A stretch of DNA of 53,833 bases, taken from Yinghuangia soli (GTDB lineage: Bacteria; Actinomycetota; Actinomycetes; Streptomycetales; Streptomycetaceae). The stretch covers positions 1 to 53,833 of the forward strand of contig NZ_JAKFHA010000029.1 in assembly GCF_021502675.1 (NCBI RefSeq), in the 5' to 3' direction. The position numbers and the translations under genes were made by a program. The notes under the pieces are model-generated. The model was given only the letters and a program-made list of their open reading frames with translations, searched no databases and was not told where the DNA came from. Shown piece by piece: positions 16,388 through 24,691 of this stretch; position 1 is the stretch's first letter; each line of letters opens with the position of its first letter.

Positions 16388-16924
16388 ATGTCCGCCGAGT
16401 CCGTCCGCATCCGGCCGGCCCAGCCCGCCGACCTCGAATCGGTCGCCGCCATCTACGCGCACTACGTCCACGAAAGCGTCGCGACCTTCGACGAAGTACC
16501 GCCCACCGCGGAGGATTGGCGGGCCAAGGCCTACGACCTGCACGCGCGCCGGCTGCCGTTCCTCGTCGCGGAGGTGGACTGGGCGGTCGCGGGCTTCGCG
16601 TACGCCGCCCCCTGGCGGCCCAAGCCGGCCTACCGGCACACCGCGGAGGACACCATCTACCTCGCGCCCGACCACGCCGGGAAGGGCCTCGGACGCGCAC
16701 TGCTCGGGACGCTGCTGCCGCTGTGCGCCGACGCCGGGATCCGCCGCGTGCTCGCGGTCATCGCGGACGGCGGCGACGAGAACACCTCGACGCGCCTGCA
16801 CAAGTCGTTCGGCTTCGTGGAGGCCGGCCGCCTGACCGCGGTCGGCTACAAGCACGAGCGCTGGGTCGACACGGTGCTGTACCAGCTGGAACTCCAGCCG
16901 CGGCAGCCTGCGTCCGGCGAGTAG
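16388..16924 (+). CDS. GNAT acetyltransferase, phosphinothricin/methionine-sulfone (PAT/MddA) type
   Basis: This 178-residue protein has the PAT-like N-terminal block AAIYAHYVHESVATFDEVPP, the acetyl-CoA loop APDHAGKGLGRALLG and the GDENTSTRLHKSFGF segment. Members acetylate phosphinothricin, methionine sulfone or sulfoximine; the exact acceptor is not predictable. AAGGAG precedes the ATG at 16388. Confidence 0.87.
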   Translation: MSAESVRIRPAQPADLESVAAIYAHYVHESVATFDEVPPTAEDWRAKAYDLHARRLPFLVAEVDWAVAGFAYAAPWRPKPAYRHTAEDTIYLAPDHAGKGLGRALLGTLLPLCADAGIRRVLAVIADGGDENTSTRLHKSFGFVEAGRLTAVGYKHERWVDTVLYQLELQPRQPASGE

Positions 16925-16939
16925 CCGGCTCCTGCCGCA

Positions 16940-17518
16940 TCAGCCCCGGGTCTCGATCCGGAACACCGGGTAGCCCGGGGCGATGCGCAGCAGGTCCTCG
17001 TCGCTCGACGACGCGTCCACGCCGTCGAAGAAGACGCCGACCTCCCACTTCCAGCGCTTCAGGTACGCGCGCAGGATGTCCGCCTTGTCGGCGTCCGCGA
17101 TCTCGGTGTACGTGAACGCCTGCGCACGCTTGCCGACCCGCAGTTCGCCGCCGTCGGCGGCCCGCAGGTTCCGCACCCACTGGGTGATGCCGCGCGGCGC
17201 CACCAGGTACTCCGCACCCTCGTGCGTCAGCAGGTTGACCGGGGTGGTCCGCCACTCGCCGGACTTGCGGCCGCGGACCGCCAGGACGCGGCTGCCCCAC
17301 ATGCTGAGACCGCGGCGCGTGAGCCAGGCGATCGTCGTGTTGAAGACCAGGGTGGGACGGCCGGGCTCGATGTAGCGCATGGGGTTCTCCGTCGTCTCGG
17401 CACCGCGGTCCGCGGCGGGGGCGGGCGCGGGGGCGGGGGCGGTAGTCGCAGCTGCTGCGGCGATCGCAGCGGACTCGGCGGACTCGGCGGTGAGTGTGGC
17501 GTCGGCGTGCGCAGTCAT
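16940..17518 (-). CDS. F420H2-dependent nitroreductase-family (DUF385/Ddn-like) protein
   Basis: This 192-residue protein has a conserved core from about residue 47 (MRYIEPGRPTLVFNTTIAWL, then VRGRKSGEWRTTPVNLL) typical of the deazaflavin-dependent nitroreductase/quinone reductase family. The first ~46 residues are Ala/Pro low complexity and may be untranslated. The long start is kept because GGGAG precedes ATG 17518; ATG 17380 is the alternative. It is divergent from a TetR gene with two inverted-repeat operators between, so it is probably induced by a TetR ligand. Confidence 0.8.
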   Translation of the reverse strand: MTAHADATLTAESAESAAIAAAAATTAPAPAPAPAADRGAETTENPMRYIEPGRPTLVFNTTIAWLTRRGLSMWGSRVLAVRGRKSGEWRTTPVNLLTHEGAEYLVAPRGITQWVRNLRAADGGELRVGKRAQAFTYTEIADADKADILRAYLKRWKWEVGVFFDGVDASSSDEDLLRIAPGYPVFRIETRG

Positions 17519-17564
17519 GGTCGTCTCCCGGTTTTTTCAGGGGCTGCGTGAGCCCCGCTCCTTT

Positions 17565-17634
17565 TCGAGAGCACCGCTCTCGTCTGAGATCAGCTTGCAC
17601 CATCGCCTCGCTCTCACGCAAGAGCACTGCTCTC
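17565..17634. promoter_or_regulatory. Paired TetR operators in the nitroreductase/tetR divergent region
   Basis: Site 1 is the perfect inverted repeat CGAGAGC-ACC-GCTCTCG (17565-17581). Site 2 is CAAGAGC-ACT-GCTCTCG (17618-17634), with one arm mismatch. Centres are 53 bp apart, about five helical turns. An extra half-site GCTCTC lies at 17609-17614. The shared GAGAGC/GCTCTC core strongly suggests one regulator binding both. Confidence 0.82.
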
Positions 17635-17673
17635 GTTTTTGTGCGCCGCTCACTTCTCTGTCAGAATTCCCCT

Positions 17674-18375
17674 ATGAACGCGAGCCGCACCGCCCGTGAC
17701 CGGGCCCGGGTCGAGCTGACCCGGGAGATCAAGGAGACCGCCCGCCGGCAGCTTGCCGTCGAAGGCGCCCAGCGCCTGTCGCTCCGGGCCGTGGCCCGCG
17801 AGCTGGGCATGGTCTCGTCCGCGCTCTACCGCTATTTCCCGAGCCGCGACGACCTGCTGACCCAGCTGATCATCGACGCGTACGACGGCATCGGCGGCGC
17901 CGCCGAGCAGGCCGCCGCCGCGCTCCCCGCGGACCGCCCGCAGGCCCGCTGGCACGCCCAGTGCACCGCGATCCGCGCGTGGGCCCGCGCCAACCCCCAC
18001 GAGTTCGCCCTCGTCTACGGCACTCCCGTACCCGGCTACGAGGCCCCCGAGGACACCGTCGCCCCGGCCAGCCGCGTGCCGATCGCCCTCCTGGGCACCC
18101 TGCGCGATGCCGACGCCCTCGGCCTCCTGGCCGGCCCGGCCGACGAACTCCCCGCCGGGCTCGCCGCCCAGGCCGCGGCGATCACCGAGGCCACCGGCGT
18201 ATCGCTGCCCGCGGCCGTCACCGTCCGGGCGGTGATCGCGTGGTCACAACTGTCCGGCATGATCAGCTTCGAACTGTTCGGCACCTTCGCGGGAACACTG
18301 GAGCCGGCCGACGCATTCTTCGAGGCAGCGGTCGCGCGGATGTCCGACTTCGTCGGGCTCCCGCCCGCCGCGTGA
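17674..18375 (+). CDS. TetR-family transcriptional regulator
   Basis: This 233-residue protein has a helix-turn-helix at about residues 20-65 (LSLRAVARELGMVSSALYRY). The C-terminal domain is of the TetR_C_33/WHG-like type, with FALVYGTPVPGY. No Shine-Dalgarno is present; CAGAAT (17662-17667) ends 6 nt before the ATG, so the transcript is probably leaderless. It likely represses itself and the divergent nitroreductase through the sites at 17565-17634. Confidence 0.88.
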   Translation: MNASRTARDRARVELTREIKETARRQLAVEGAQRLSLRAVARELGMVSSALYRYFPSRDDLLTQLIIDAYDGIGGAAEQAAAALPADRPQARWHAQCTAIRAWARANPHEFALVYGTPVPGYEAPEDTVAPASRVPIALLGTLRDADALGLLAGPADELPAGLAAQAAAITEATGVSLPAAVTVRAVIAWSQLSGMISFELFGTFAGTLEPADAFFEAAVARMSDFVGLPPAA

Positions 18376-18463
18376 CCTCGGGATACGCAGGCCCCACCGC
18401 CGGGACCGGCCGTCCCGCACCGGCACCGCAACGCCCGCACGACGCCCCGGGAGCGCCAAGAGC

Positions 18464-18958
18464 ATGACCGTGAGCCAGCAGACCCCGCCCTCGGCCGGCG
18501 GCTTCGAGGTACGCCACCTGCCGATAGCCGACCCCGCCGCCGAGCCGCTGCTGCGCTCGCTGGGCGAGGACTACATGGCCCGCTACGGCGAACTCGCGGC
18601 CGGCGAGATGAGCAGCATCCCGGACGGCGAATTCGACCCGCCGGACGGCGCCTTCGTCATGCTCTTCGAGAACGGCGAGGCCGTCGCGGGCGGCGCGTTC
18701 CGCCGCTACGACGACAAGACCGCCGAGTTCAAGCGCATCTGGACCCACCCGGACCACCGGCGCCGCGGCCTGGCCCGCAAGGTCCTCGTCGAACTCGAAC
18801 ACGCCGCCGCAGCCCGCGGCTACGCCCGCATCTACCTGACCACGGGCCCCCGCCAGCCCGAGGCCGTCGGCCTGTACCTGACAACCGCGTACACGCCACT
18901 CTTCGACCCCGAGAACCCGCCCTTCGCCCCCCTCGGCTTCGAGAAGTCCCTGCCCTGA
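18464..18958 (+). CDS. GNAT-family N-acetyltransferase
   Basis: This 164-residue protein has the acetyl-CoA loop HPDHRRRGLARKVL (residues about 98-111), then YLTTGPRQPEAVGLYLTTAY, matching the GNAT at 9420. GGGAG lies before the ATG, and a GTG two codons on is an alternative start. It follows the TetR gene by 88 bp on the same strand. The substrate is unknown. Confidence 0.87.
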   Translation: MTVSQQTPPSAGGFEVRHLPIADPAAEPLLRSLGEDYMARYGELAAGEMSSIPDGEFDPPDGAFVMLFENGEAVAGGAFRRYDDKTAEFKRIWTHPDHRRRGLARKVLVELEHAAAARGYARIYLTTGPRQPEAVGLYLTTAYTPLFDPENPPFAPLGFEKSLP

Positions 18959-19268
18959 CCCACAGGCACAAACCGGCGCCCCCGGCTCACTCCGTGCACC
19001 ACTGTCGGACGGCCCTGGGGGCGTCATTCGCGCAGCCAGGGCGTCAACTGTCAGGCCGGGGACGTCCTCTTCGCGACCGCGACGGATAGCGGTTCAGTCC
19101 GCTGCCCCTCCGGCGTCCGTGCTCTGCGATACGGCCAGACTGTGCGTCCACCTGCCGTGGCCTGCGCGTATCAGGGGGGCCTTGCCTGGGCCGCGCGTCC
19201 GCACCGGCACTGCCATAGCCTGGGCCGCACGCGCTGTGGGCGGTCCGCGGCGGGACGGGGCATGGCGC
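18959..19268. other. 310-bp gap with no convincing gene
   Basis: Near the left end CGCCCCC (18977-18983) and GGGGGCG (19017-19023) could pair with a 33-nt loop as a weak terminator for the GNAT gene. Near the right end TAGCCT (19216-19221) could be the -10 of the next ORF. Nothing else is recognisable. Confidence 0.4.
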
Positions 19269-19646
19269 ATGTGCACACTTGGCGCGGAGTACCACGCCGC
19301 CGCGGTCGCGGCGTTCATGGCGGAGTTCCCGCACCTAGTGGACTCGTCGTCAGCGGAGCATCCGTCACTGGCGGGCTGCGAGGACGTCGCGTGGGCGGAC
19401 CTGCATTGGCTGTCATCCGCACGTGCCGGTGCTGCTGCGGGGGGTGTTGGACGCGGACGCCGCGCCAACGAAAGTGCCATTCCCTGGCCTTCGCCCGAGC
19501 AGCAGAAGCGCGACGAGGCCGCCTGCCGCGCGGCGTTTGCTGCGGACGCGGAATGGGTGCGCCGGCTCCTCGACGACACGGCACTGTGCGCCGCGGCGGA
19601 CCTCGCCCCGGACGACCTCGCAGCCTTGGCCGCCCTGGCGACGTAG
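19269..19646 (+). CDS. Hypothetical protein, apparently with a pair of compensating frameshifts
   Basis: This 125-residue ORF from ATG 19269 is not a recognised family. Residues about 1-45 (GAEYHAAAVAAFMAEFPHLV) and 74-125 (PSPEQQKRDEAACRAAFAAD) have normal GC-rich third positions. The stretch between about 19405 and 19490 loses that bias. The same bases read in the frame starting at 19405 give the protein-like HPHVPVLLRGVLDADAAP. A shift out of and back into frame therefore seems to have scrambled about 25 residues. It could be a decayed gene, a tolerated change or a sequencing error. Confidence 0.4.
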   Translation: MCTLGAEYHAAAVAAFMAEFPHLVDSSSAEHPSLAGCEDVAWADLHWLSSARAGAAAGGVGRGRRANESAIPWPSPEQQKRDEAACRAAFAADAEWVRRLLDDTALCAAADLAPDDLAALAALAT

Positions 19647-19694
19647 GCACATCGCCGCGATCTTCCGGCCCGGCCGTGATTCGCCGGACAGGTT

Positions 19695-19925
19695 TCAGTC
19701 CAAGCGGTGGATGGTGAAGCCGGCGCTGATCAGGAAGCGGCGGGAGTCGCGGCTTTGCTGGTCGTACACGCCCATGCACGTGCGGGCTACTTGCTTGACG
19801 GGGTAGTGGTACCCGCCGATCACCATAAAGTACGTCGTGATGCGGTCCGGGGCGATGCCGCGCATCCGGGCCTCCACATCCGCCCGACTGAAGTCGTACG
19901 CCTCGCCGCGGTACCTGAAGACCAT
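19695..19925 (-). CDS. Small conserved hypothetical protein
   Basis: This 76-residue protein is preceded by a good GGGGGAAG ribosome site. The pattern FRYRGEAYDFSRADVEARMRG, then GGYHYPVKQVAR, then SRRFLISAGF resembles a family of short actinomycete proteins of unknown function that share the blocks Y.FSR..V, YPVKQ and S..ARR.L...GF. No function is assigned. It stands alone, convergent with the frameshifted ORF at 19269. Confidence 0.7.
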   Translation of the reverse strand: MVFRYRGEAYDFSRADVEARMRGIAPDRITTYFMVIGGYHYPVKQVARTCMGVYDQQSRDSRRFLISAGFTIHRLD

Positions 19926-20211
19926 CGCAACTTCCCCCGATCACCGCGGTTGCCGCCGACGTCGCGTCGTTCGGCATGCTCCGGAGACTGTCGCGGACGA
20001 TGCTTCGACGCGTGCGGTCCAGTACAGCGCAGTCTCGTCGGCAGGACGTGCCGAACAGCGGTACGCGACTGGCCCGCGCTCCGGATTGCGGCGGCCGGAT
20101 GCCCGGACGCCGCCCGAGATGAGGGCAGTTCACCGCGCGGCCGTACGAAGCGAGCCGCCATACGCTCTCGGCGGGGTCCGCGGGTGTGGGCGGACCCCGC
20201 CAAAGAAGGCG

Positions 20212-21138
20212 TCAGCCCAACTGGCGCATGACCTCTGCGGCTACCAGTTCCAGGTGGTCCAGGTCCGAGAGGTCCAGGATCTGCAGGTAGATGCGGGTCG
20301 AGCCGACCTCGGCGTAGCGGCCGATCTTGTCGACGACCTCGGCGGGGGTGCCGGCCAGGCCGTTCTCGCGCAGTTCGCCCGGCTCGCGGCCGATCGCCGC
20401 CGCGCGGCGGTTGATCTCGGCCTCGTCCCGCCCGACGCACGCCACCAGGACGTTCGAGAACGTCATCGTGTCGTGCGCGCGGCCTTCGACATCCATCGCG
20501 GTGCGGACGCCGTCGATCAGCCGGGTGGTCACCTCGGGCGACGAGAACGGCACGTTGAACTCGTCCGCGTAGCGCGCTGCCAGCCGCGGGGTGCGCTTGC
20601 GGCCGTGGCCGCCGATCAGCACCGGCGGCCGCGGCTGCTGCACCGGCTTGGGCAGCGCCGGGGAGTCGGCCAGCGTGTAGTGCTTGCCCGCGAAGTCGAA
20701 CGTCTTGCCCTCGGGCGTCTCCCACAGCCCCGTCACGATCGCCAGCTGCTCTTCGAGCCGGTCGAACTTGTCCGCCGGGAACGGAATCCCGTACGCCGTG
20801 TGCTCCTCCTCGAACCAGCCTGCGCCCAGGCCCAGTTCCACGCGCCCACCGGACATCGCGTCCACCTGCGCGACCTGGATGGCCAGCACCCCGGGCAGCC
20901 GGAACGTCGCCGCCGTCATGAGCGTCCCGAGCCGGATCCGCTTCGTCTCGCGCGCCAGGCCCGCCAGCGTGATCCACGCATCGGTGGGCCCGGGCAGCGG
21001 ATCGCCGTCGCCCATCCGCAGGTAGTGGTCGGAACGGAAGAACGCGTCATAGCCCAGCTCCTCCGTCGCCTTCGCGACGGTGAGAAGCGTGTCGTAACTG
21101 GCGCCCTGCTGTGGTTCGGTGAAGACACGAAGATCCAT
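20212..21138 (-). CDS. LLM-class F420-dependent oxidoreductase
   Basis: This 308-residue TIM-barrel protein of the luciferase-like family has GYDAFFRSDHYLRMG near the N-terminus and MSGGRVELGLGAGWFEEEH, the F420-binding subgroup signature, at about residues 95-113. It catalyses hydride transfer with F420; the substrate is unknown. TAGATT (21145-21150, minus strand) ends 6 nt before the ATG with no ribosome site, so the mRNA should be leaderless. Confidence 0.88.
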   Translation of the reverse strand: MDLRVFTEPQQGASYDTLLTVAKATEELGYDAFFRSDHYLRMGDGDPLPGPTDAWITLAGLARETKRIRLGTLMTAATFRLPGVLAIQVAQVDAMSGGRVELGLGAGWFEEEHTAYGIPFPADKFDRLEEQLAIVTGLWETPEGKTFDFAGKHYTLADSPALPKPVQQPRPPVLIGGHGRKRTPRLAARYADEFNVPFSSPEVTTRLIDGVRTAMDVEGRAHDTMTFSNVLVACVGRDEAEINRRAAAIGREPGELRENGLAGTPAEVVDKIGRYAEVGSTRIYLQILDLSDLDHLELVAAEVMRQLG

Positions 21139-21144
21139 TCGAAC

Positions 21145-21150
21145 AATCTA
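21145..21150 (-). promoter_or_regulatory. -10 box (TAGATT) of the leaderless LLM oxidoreductase gene
   Basis: TAGATT on the minus strand is separated from the ATG at 21138 by only GTTCGA (6 nt). Confidence 0.6.
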
Positions 21151-21228
21151 GCCACCGCCGCGGCCGCCCGACCGTCCGCCATTCCCACCCGGACCGGGCT
21201 TCCGCGTCTGCTGCGGCGCCGCAGGGGA

Positions 21229-21552
21229 TCAGAGGAGGTCGATCTCGTCCGGCGTCGCGCAGTGGACGTATTCGCCGATGCGGACGATGTAGCCCTTCGG
21301 GGGCTCGAAGGGAGTGGTGCACCAGATTCCGGTGACTTCGCCGTGGGACTCGGTGGGGTCGGCCGGGTCGGTGCGGAGGCGGACGCGGGTGCCTTCGGGG
21401 AGGTCGCTGCGGTAGCGGGGCGGCATGTCAGGGCGCAGGCTGCCGAGGGAGGCCAGGAATTCCGGAGGCAGGCGCCAGGGGCTGCCGTCTTCGGTCTCGA
21501 CCGCGTAGAAGAGGCGGACGGTCCCAGGCTCGGATCCGGGGCAGGGGGACAT
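21229..21552 (-). CDS. Hypothetical protein
   Basis: This 107-residue protein has strong GC3 bias, supporting real coding. Segments include VRLFYAVETEDGSPW, LPEGTRVRLRTDPADPTESH and a C-terminal EYVHCATPDEIDLL. It has no signal peptide or membrane segment. I do not recognise the family; it looks like a small beta-rich domain. The SRPBCC gene lies 18 bp upstream on the same strand, so the two are probably co-transcribed. Confidence 0.65.
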   Translation of the reverse strand: MSPCPGSEPGTVRLFYAVETEDGSPWRLPPEFLASLGSLRPDMPPRYRSDLPEGTRVRLRTDPADPTESHGEVTGIWCTTPFEPPKGYIVRIGEYVHCATPDEIDLL

Positions 21553-21570
21553 GCTGCCGTAGGGGGTGGG

Positions 21571-22038
21571 TCAGGTGGCGGTGGGGCGTTCGGCTTTGGC
21601 GGCGATGTCGGCCAGGTCTTGGCGCATGGTCTTCGCGACCGCCTTGGCGCCCAGCTTGGCGAAGAGTTTGTGGAAGACGCCGGGCTTGGCGCCTGCGGGA
21701 GTCGCGCCGAAGGTCATGCGGAGGACGGACGTGCCTTCCGTGTCCGGAACCACGGTGAACTCGGTGACGTAGTGCATGCCGTGCGAGTCGGCGTTGGCGA
21801 CGTACCGGTGGGGCGGCTCGCATGCGGTGATGCGCATTTCCTCGGATGCTTCCTTGCCGAACATCTTGCGGGTCTCGCGCCAGCGGGTGCCGACCCCGAA
21901 GGGTTCCGGAGTGAGGACCTCGACCGTGGAGACGCCGCTGAGGGTGTCGGCGGCGCCGGCGAGGTCGGTCAGCACCTGCCAGACGCGGTCGGGGGAGGCT
22001 GCGACCCGGCGCTCGACGAATACCTGGGATTCGGTCAT
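21571..22038 (-). CDS. SRPBCC-family (START-like) protein
   Basis: This 155-residue single-domain protein has the opening strand and helix VFVERRVAASPDRVWQVLTD, the loop FGVGTRWRETRKMFGK and the C-terminal helix AKTMRQDLADIAAKAE. The family binds hydrophobic ligands or acts as a cyclase/aromatase; no catalytic residues point to a specific role. The hypothetical gene at 21229 follows closely, suggesting a two-gene operon. Confidence 0.83.
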   Translation of the reverse strand: MTESQVFVERRVAASPDRVWQVLTDLAGAADTLSGVSTVEVLTPEPFGVGTRWRETRKMFGKEASEEMRITACEPPHRYVANADSHGMHYVTEFTVVPDTEGTSVLRMTFGATPAGAKPGVFHKLFAKLGAKAVAKTMRQDLADIAAKAERPTAT

Positions 22039-22153
22039 GCCTTCATGCCATCAGACGCGCAAACGATGCGCGCGGCGACACGGCGCGGGTGGTGTGCGGT
22101 GCTTGGTCCGATTTCCGCCGGTGCCCGGCGGGCGGCTGGGCGAGGGTGGGGGC

Positions 22154-22906
22154 ATGGACGGGACGCAGCAGATGACTCTTGCCGTGCACGCGACGGACGG
22201 CGGTGAAGGCCGCGGGGTGGACGCGGCGGATTGGGCAGCCGTCGGGCGGGAGCTGGATGCTCAGGGCGCGGCGCTCACGCCGAGGCTGCTGGACGCGGAG
22301 GCCTGCCGGGAGATCGCGGGGTTCTACGACCGGCCCGGGTTGTTCCGGAGCACGGTCGATATGGCCCGGCACCGGTTCGGAGCAGGGGAGTACCGGTACT
22401 TCTCGTACCCGCTGCCGGAGGTCGTGGCCGGGCTGCGGGCCGCGCTGTACCCGCGGTTGCTGCCGATCGCGCGTGAGTGGGCCGCGCGGCTGCGGCGCCC
22501 CGCGCCCTGGCCCGACACGTTGGACGAGTGGCTTGGGCAGTGCCACGACGCCGGGCAGGTGCGGCCCACGCCGCTGCTGCTGCGCTACGGCCCGGGCGAC
22601 TGGAACGCGCTGCACCGGGACCTCTACGGCGACCTGGTGTTCCCGCTGCAGGTGGTGATCGGGCTCGATCAGGCCGGGACGGACTACGAGGGCGGCGAGT
22701 TCATGCTCGTGGAGCAGCGCCCCCGGGCGCAGTCGCGGGGGACGTCGGTCACGCTTCCGCAGGGTCATGGCTTGGTGTTCACCACACGGGACCGCCCGGT
22801 CCGGTCGGCGCGCGGGTGGTCCGCGGCGCCGGTACGGCACGGCGTGAGCACCGTGCGGGCGGGCCGGCGGCACGCGTTGGGGATCGTCTTCCACGACGCG
22901 CTGTGA
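22154..22906 (+). CDS. 2-oxoglutarate / Fe(II)-dependent oxygenase
   Basis: This 250-residue protein has the metal-binding HxD as LHRDLYG (His154, Asp156) and a distal His229 in VRHGVS, followed by an Arg in AGRRHALG that would bind 2-oxoglutarate. The layout resembles the actinobacterial proline-hydroxylase-like 2OG oxygenase group. The substrate is unknown. GGGTGGGGG lies upstream of the ATG. It is divergent from the SRPBCC gene. Confidence 0.85.
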   Translation: MDGTQQMTLAVHATDGGEGRGVDAADWAAVGRELDAQGAALTPRLLDAEACREIAGFYDRPGLFRSTVDMARHRFGAGEYRYFSYPLPEVVAGLRAALYPRLLPIAREWAARLRRPAPWPDTLDEWLGQCHDAGQVRPTPLLLRYGPGDWNALHRDLYGDLVFPLQVVIGLDQAGTDYEGGEFMLVEQRPRAQSRGTSVTLPQGHGLVFTTRDRPVRSARGWSAAPVRHGVSTVRAGRRHALGIVFHDAL

Positions 22907-22920
22907 GCGGGAGCGCTCAC
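22903..22920 (+). terminator. Small hairpin at the oxygenase stop codon
   Basis: GTGAGCG (22903-22909) pairs with CGCTCAC (22914-22920) over a 4-nt loop. The stem begins inside the TGA stop. It is short and without a U-tract, so it is only a weak terminator candidate. Confidence 0.4.
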
Positions 22921-23037
22921 GGTGTGCAGAAGTTCCGTACGTCTCAGAGAGACCCACCGGCCGCGCGCCGCGGTGCAGCCCCGGGCACGGCTTAGCATCG
23001 GCTCGACGGGCACAGGGCGGTCTCCGGGAGGTTGCGC

Positions 23038-24615
23038 ATGGTCGGGTCGGGCGGGCCGTACGACGTGGTGGTGGTCGGCGGCGGCCACAACGGGCTGGTC
23101 GCGGCGGCGTATCTGGCCCGCGCCGGACGCTCCGTCCTCGTGCTCGAACGCGGTCCCGCGGTCGGCGGCGCGACGGTGTCCAGCAGGCCGTTCACCGGCG
23201 TGGACGTGCGGTTGTCCCGCTACTCGTACCTGGTCAGCCTCTTCCCCCGGAAGATCGTCGAGGACCTCGGCCTGCCCATCGAGCTGCGCCGCCGGCGGAT
23301 CGGCTCGTACACGCCGTTGGGCGAGGGCGGGTTCCTGGTCGACGCCGCGGACCCGGCCCGCACCCGGGCCGAACTGACCCGGTTCGCCGGACGCCGCGAA
23401 GCCGACGCTTGGGAGCGGTTCGGTGCCGCGACCGGCCGGCTCGCCGCCCGGGCGTTCCCCTCGATGACCGAACCGCTGCGGTCCCGGGCGCAGTTCCGCG
23501 AGCTGGTCGACGACGAGTGGACGTGGAACGCGGTATTCCGCAACCCGCTGTCCGCGGCCGTCGAGTCCGTGTTCGCCGACGACACCGTGCGCGGCGTGGT
23601 GGCCACCGATGCGCTGATCGGCACGTTCGCCCCGATGGACGACCCGGAACTGCGCCAGAACCGCTGCTTCCTCTACCACGTCATCGGCGGCGGCACCGGC
23701 GACTGGGACGTCCCGGTCGGCGGCATGGGCGCGGTCTCCGGGGCGCTCGCGGACGCGGCCCGCGCGGCGGGCGCCGAGCTGCGCACCGGTGCCGAGGCGA
23801 CCGCGCTCAGCCCGGACGGCGAGGTCCACTACCGCGCGGGCGGCGAGGAGTTCCGGGTCGCGGGCCGCCGGATCCTGGCCGCCGTCGCACCGCGCACCCT
23901 GGACCGGCTGCTCGGCACCGGGTCCGCCGCGCCGGACCCGGAAGGCGCGCAGCTCAAGGTCAACATGGTGCTGTCCCGGCTGCCGCGCCTGCGCGACGCG
24001 CGTACCGACCCGCGCGAGGCGTTCGCCGGGACGTTCCACATCAACGAGGGATACGGGCAACTGGCCGACGCCTACGCCGAGGCCGCCGCCGGGCACCTGC
24101 CGGCCCTGCCGCCCGGCGAGGTGTACTGCCACACGCTGACCGACCCGAGCATCCTCGGCCCCGGCGAGCAGGCGGCCGGCGTGCACACCCTCACCCTGTT
24201 CGGACTCCACATGCCCGCACGGTTGTTCGCCGGCCCGGACGGCGGAGCGCCGGACCGCGCCGCCCAGGACGCGTTCCGGGCGAAGGCGCTGCGCGCCGCG
24301 CTCGACTCGCTCGACAGCGTGCTGGCCGAGCCGATCGAGGACTGCCTGCTCCGCGACCGGGACGGCCGGCTCTGCGTCGAGGCCCGCACCCCGTTCGACC
24401 TGGAGCGCGAACTCGGGCTGCCGGCCGGGCACATCTTCCACCGCGACCTGTCCTGGCCGTACGCCGAGGACGATGCGGAGGCGGGGACCTGGGGCGTCGG
24501 CACCGGGCACGAGCGCATCCTGCTGTGCGGTGCGGGTGCCCGGCGCGGCGGCGGGGTCAGCGGGATCCCCGGCCACAACGCGGCCATGGCCGTCCTGCAC
24601 GGAGCCGAGCGCTGA
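23038..24615 (+). CDS. Phytoene-dehydrogenase-like NAD(P)/FAD oxidoreductase (PYROXD2 group)
   Basis: This 525-residue flavoprotein has the N-terminal dinucleotide motif YDVVVVGGGHNGLVAAAYLA and the C-terminal substrate-domain segment GAGARRGGGVSGIPGHNAA, as in CrtI/PYROXD2 relatives (COG1233). There are no crtB or crtE neighbours, so carotenoid desaturation is not supported. GGGAGG 6 nt before ATG 23038 fixes the start. TAGCAT (22993-22998) is a likely -10. Confidence 0.85.
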   Translation: MVGSGGPYDVVVVGGGHNGLVAAAYLARAGRSVLVLERGPAVGGATVSSRPFTGVDVRLSRYSYLVSLFPRKIVEDLGLPIELRRRRIGSYTPLGEGGFLVDAADPARTRAELTRFAGRREADAWERFGAATGRLAARAFPSMTEPLRSRAQFRELVDDEWTWNAVFRNPLSAAVESVFADDTVRGVVATDALIGTFAPMDDPELRQNRCFLYHVIGGGTGDWDVPVGGMGAVSGALADAARAAGAELRTGAEATALSPDGEVHYRAGGEEFRVAGRRILAAVAPRTLDRLLGTGSAAPDPEGAQLKVNMVLSRLPRLRDARTDPREAFAGTFHINEGYGQLADAYAEAAAGHLPALPPGEVYCHTLTDPSILGPGEQAAGVHTLTLFGLHMPARLFAGPDGGAPDRAAQDAFRAKALRAALDSLDSVLAEPIEDCLLRDRDGRLCVEARTPFDLERELGLPAGHIFHRDLSWPYAEDDAEAGTWGVGTGHERILLCGAGARRGGGVSGIPGHNAAMAVLHGAER

Positions 24616-24620
24616 CCGCG

Positions 24621-24681
24621 CCCGGCCCGGCGCAGCGGGACTGCGCCGGGCCGGGCGCAGCGGGACTGCGCCGGGCCGGGC
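24621..24681. terminator. Bidirectional terminator with a duplicated 25-bp unit
   Basis: A 15-bp perfect stem CCCGGCCCGGCGCAG / CTGCGCCGGGCCGGG has a CGGGA loop (24621-24655). A 25-bp unit beginning GCAGCGGGACTGCGCC is present twice head to tail (24632-24656 and 24657-24681), so alternative hairpins can form. It lies between the convergent flavoprotein and aldo/keto reductase genes. Confidence 0.8.
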
Positions 24682-24691
24682 GGCGGCATGT

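Noticed and set aside
12473-16855. Very long open frame (1460 codons) on the minus strand
   Set aside because: It is antisense to the SNF2 helicase gene; its translation is Arg/Gly/Pro-rich without motifs, as expected for an antisense frame in high-GC DNA.
23038-24615. Carotenoid desaturase (crtI) assignment
   Set aside because: The flavoprotein is of the broader PYROXD2/COG1233 group and no other carotenoid genes are nearby.
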